64,000 nt of DNA from Burkholderiales bacterium (GTDB lineage: Bacteria; Pseudomonadota; Gammaproteobacteria; Burkholderiales; JAEUOS01), in the NCBI GenBank assembly GCA_016790635.1, contig JAEUOR010000063.1, positions 40,597-104,596 of the forward strand, in the 5' to 3' direction. Every line of letters starts with the position of its first letter. Position 1 is the first letter of the stretch. Below the pieces are notes generated by a model that saw nothing but the letters and a program-made list of their open reading frames with translations, searched no databases and was not told the origin of the DNA. The position numbers and the translations under genes are program-made. Below are positions 62,888 through 64,000 of this stretch, piece after piece.

Positions 62888-63038
62888 GGAATTTCAGCGC
62901 ACTTGGAAGTTTTTTCATGCCGCCAATGGCAGCGGCGGCGCCTAGAATCCCTGCTTCCTGTGCGGTCGAAAACCCGGTCGGCCGCGCCGGGGTTCCCGAC
63001 GGCCCCATCCGGCCGCCCAACACAACAGGAGACTGACC

Positions 63039-63659
63039 ATGTCCTCTTTACTCGGCCTGTCCAGGTTGATCGATGCGATCAACACCTGGGTTGGCAAACT
63101 CACCATGTGGCTGATTCTGGCCGCCACCCTGATCAGCGCCGGCAACGCCGTGGTGCGCAAGGCGTTCAGCATGAGCTCCAACGCCATGCTCGAAATCCAG
63201 TGGTATCTGTTTGCGGGCGTCTTCATGCTGGGCGCCGGCTACTGCCTGCTGCAAAACGCCCATGTCCGCATCGACTTCATTTCGTCACGGCTGACAGCCC
63301 GAGCGCGCAACTGGATCGATGTCATCGGCATCGTGGTGGTCCTGTTTCCGCTTTGTATCCTGATCATTCAGCTTGGCTGGCCTCTGTTCACCCAGGCGCT
63401 GGCCAGCGGTGAGATGTCGTCCAATGCCGGTGGCCTGATCCGCTGGCCGGTGTACGCGCTGATTCCGGCCGGCTTCGCGCTTTTGCTGCTGCAAGGGGTG
63501 TCCGAGCTGATCAAGCGCATCGCCTTCCTGAAAGGGCTGGGCCCCGACCAGCTGTCTCACGAGGTGCACAAATCCGACGATGAAAAGCTGATGGAAGAAC
63601 TCGCAGCCCAGGTGGCCGCGGAGACCGCTGCTGCAGAAGCCAACCGGAAAGGCACCTGA
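63039..63659 (+). CDS. dctQ: TRAP transporter small permease (DctQ family)
   Basis: The 206-residue product has four membrane spans (LTMWLILAATLISAGNAVVR, WYLFAGVFMLGAGYCL, VIGIVVVLFPLCILIIQLGWPLF, VYALIPAGFALLLLQGVSEL) and the AHVRIDFI motif. It is longer than the first DctQ (169) because of a charged C-terminal tail. It fits the TRAP-T type often found with mannitol/chloroaromatic-like carriers. AGGAG precedes the ATG. The binding protein may lie outside the window. Confidence 0.9.
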   Translation: MSSLLGLSRLIDAINTWVGKLTMWLILAATLISAGNAVVRKAFSMSSNAMLEIQWYLFAGVFMLGAGYCLLQNAHVRIDFISSRLTARARNWIDVIGIVVVLFPLCILIIQLGWPLFTQALASGEMSSNAGGLIRWPVYALIPAGFALLLLQGVSELIKRIAFLKGLGPDQLSHEVHKSDDEKLMEELAAQVAAETAAAEANRKGT

Positions 63660-63661
63660 TC

Positions 63662-64000
63662 ATGCAAACGACTTTTCTGGCACAACAATTCGTCCCGCTG
63701 CTGTTCTGCGGCCTGCTGGTGCTGCTGCTTACCGGCTTCCCGGTCGCGTTTGCGCTGGCTGCCACCGGCCTGGGTTTCGGCCTGATCGGCATCGAAGCGG
63801 GCATCTTCCCGCCGGCGATGTTCCAGGCGCTGCCGCTGCGGATCTTCAACATCATGCAGAACGACACGCTGCTGGCGATCCCGTTCTTCACCTTCATGGG
63901 CATCATCCTGCAGAAATCCGGCATGGCCGAAGACCTGCTGGAAACCGTGGGCCAGGTGTTCGGCCCGGTGCGCGGCGGCGTGGCCATCGCGGTGATTCTG
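63662..64000 (+). CDS. dctM: TRAP transporter large permease (DctM family), N-terminal part
   Basis: The first 113 codons are present and the gene runs off the window. It starts at ATG 63662, two bases after dctQ's stop. FVPLLFCGLLVLLLTGFPVAFALAATGLGFG and the segment DTLLAIPFFTFMGIILQKSGMAEDLLETVGQVFGPVRGG are typical of the DctM start. Confidence 0.92.
   Translation, partial: MQTTFLAQQFVPLLFCGLLVLLLTGFPVAFALAATGLGFGLIGIEAGIFPPAMFQALPLRIFNIMQNDTLLAIPFFTFMGIILQKSGMAEDLLETVGQVFGPVRGGVAIAVIL

Overview
The window is high-GC DNA that fits a metabolically versatile betaproteobacterium of the order Burkholderiales. The evidence is two Bug/TctC-type binding proteins, many solute transporters, FadE-type and enolase-superfamily catabolic genes, a PbpC/alpha-2-macroglobulin pair, and a short dispersed repeat resembling those I associate with Comamonadaceae. 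No species can be named from the sequence. I found no rRNA, tRNA, CRISPR array or phage genes.

Positions 1-7,340 hold the end of a branched-chain-type binding protein, a Bug protein, an acyl-CoA dehydrogenase, a sirtuin, an N-acyl-D-amino-acid deacylase-like hydrolase, an MFS carrier and a lipid kinase. A long-form dCTP deaminase follows (7,349-8,572). Positions 8,745-17,163 form a tightly overlapping catabolic run under a GntR regulator: an acid-sugar dehydratase-like enolase, an SMP-30 lactonase, two permeases and an ATPase of the SsuBC/TauBC type, a Tat-exported binding protein, an SDR dehydrogenase and a second Bug protein. A LysR regulator, a pirin and WrbA follow (17,217-19,673).

Positions 20,059-27,449 carry a branched-chain amino-acid-type ABC operon (binding protein, LivG, LivF, LivH, LivM) ending in an alpha/beta hydrolase. 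Its enhancer-binding activator lies upstream, and a sigma-54 promoter lies between them. This block is bracketed by two copies of the 3' end of a dehydrogenase gene; the right copy is intact (27,704-28,585). A transposase-like C-terminal remnant sits at the right edge. Positions 27,704-32,476 hold that L-threonate-dehydrogenase-like gene, a cupin and a sugar-type ABC importer without its own ATPase. Then come an orphan receiver protein, an MFS carrier, two unknown envelope proteins, pbpC with a giant alpha-2-macroglobulin gene, and a TRAP transporter (to 47,254).

From 47,265 to about 62,864 the content becomes metal-centred. It includes a racemase-like protein, CrcB, and a five-gene tungsten aldehyde oxidoreductase operon (aorABC, a MoaD-like gene and a small unknown gene). 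Also present are a divergent GAF/Fis-type regulator, ModE, modABC, and a tupBCA operon that also carries a second ModA-like lipoprotein and a cysteine-free sulfite-oxidase-fold-like protein. A ModE-HTH/binding-protein-domain regulator is divergent from tupB. Together these form a self-contained unit for taking up tungstate or molybdate, sensing it, and building a tungsten enzyme for aldehyde oxidation. The window ends in a second TRAP transporter.

The most notable non-coding signals are a duplicated leader and signal-peptide module shared by two unrelated binding proteins, a tupA signal peptide that looks derived from a dispersed repeat, a palindrome pair in the first codons of pbpC, a mirrored GntR operator, a ModE box, a sigma-54 promoter and a nested palindrome at the aor/regulator divergence.
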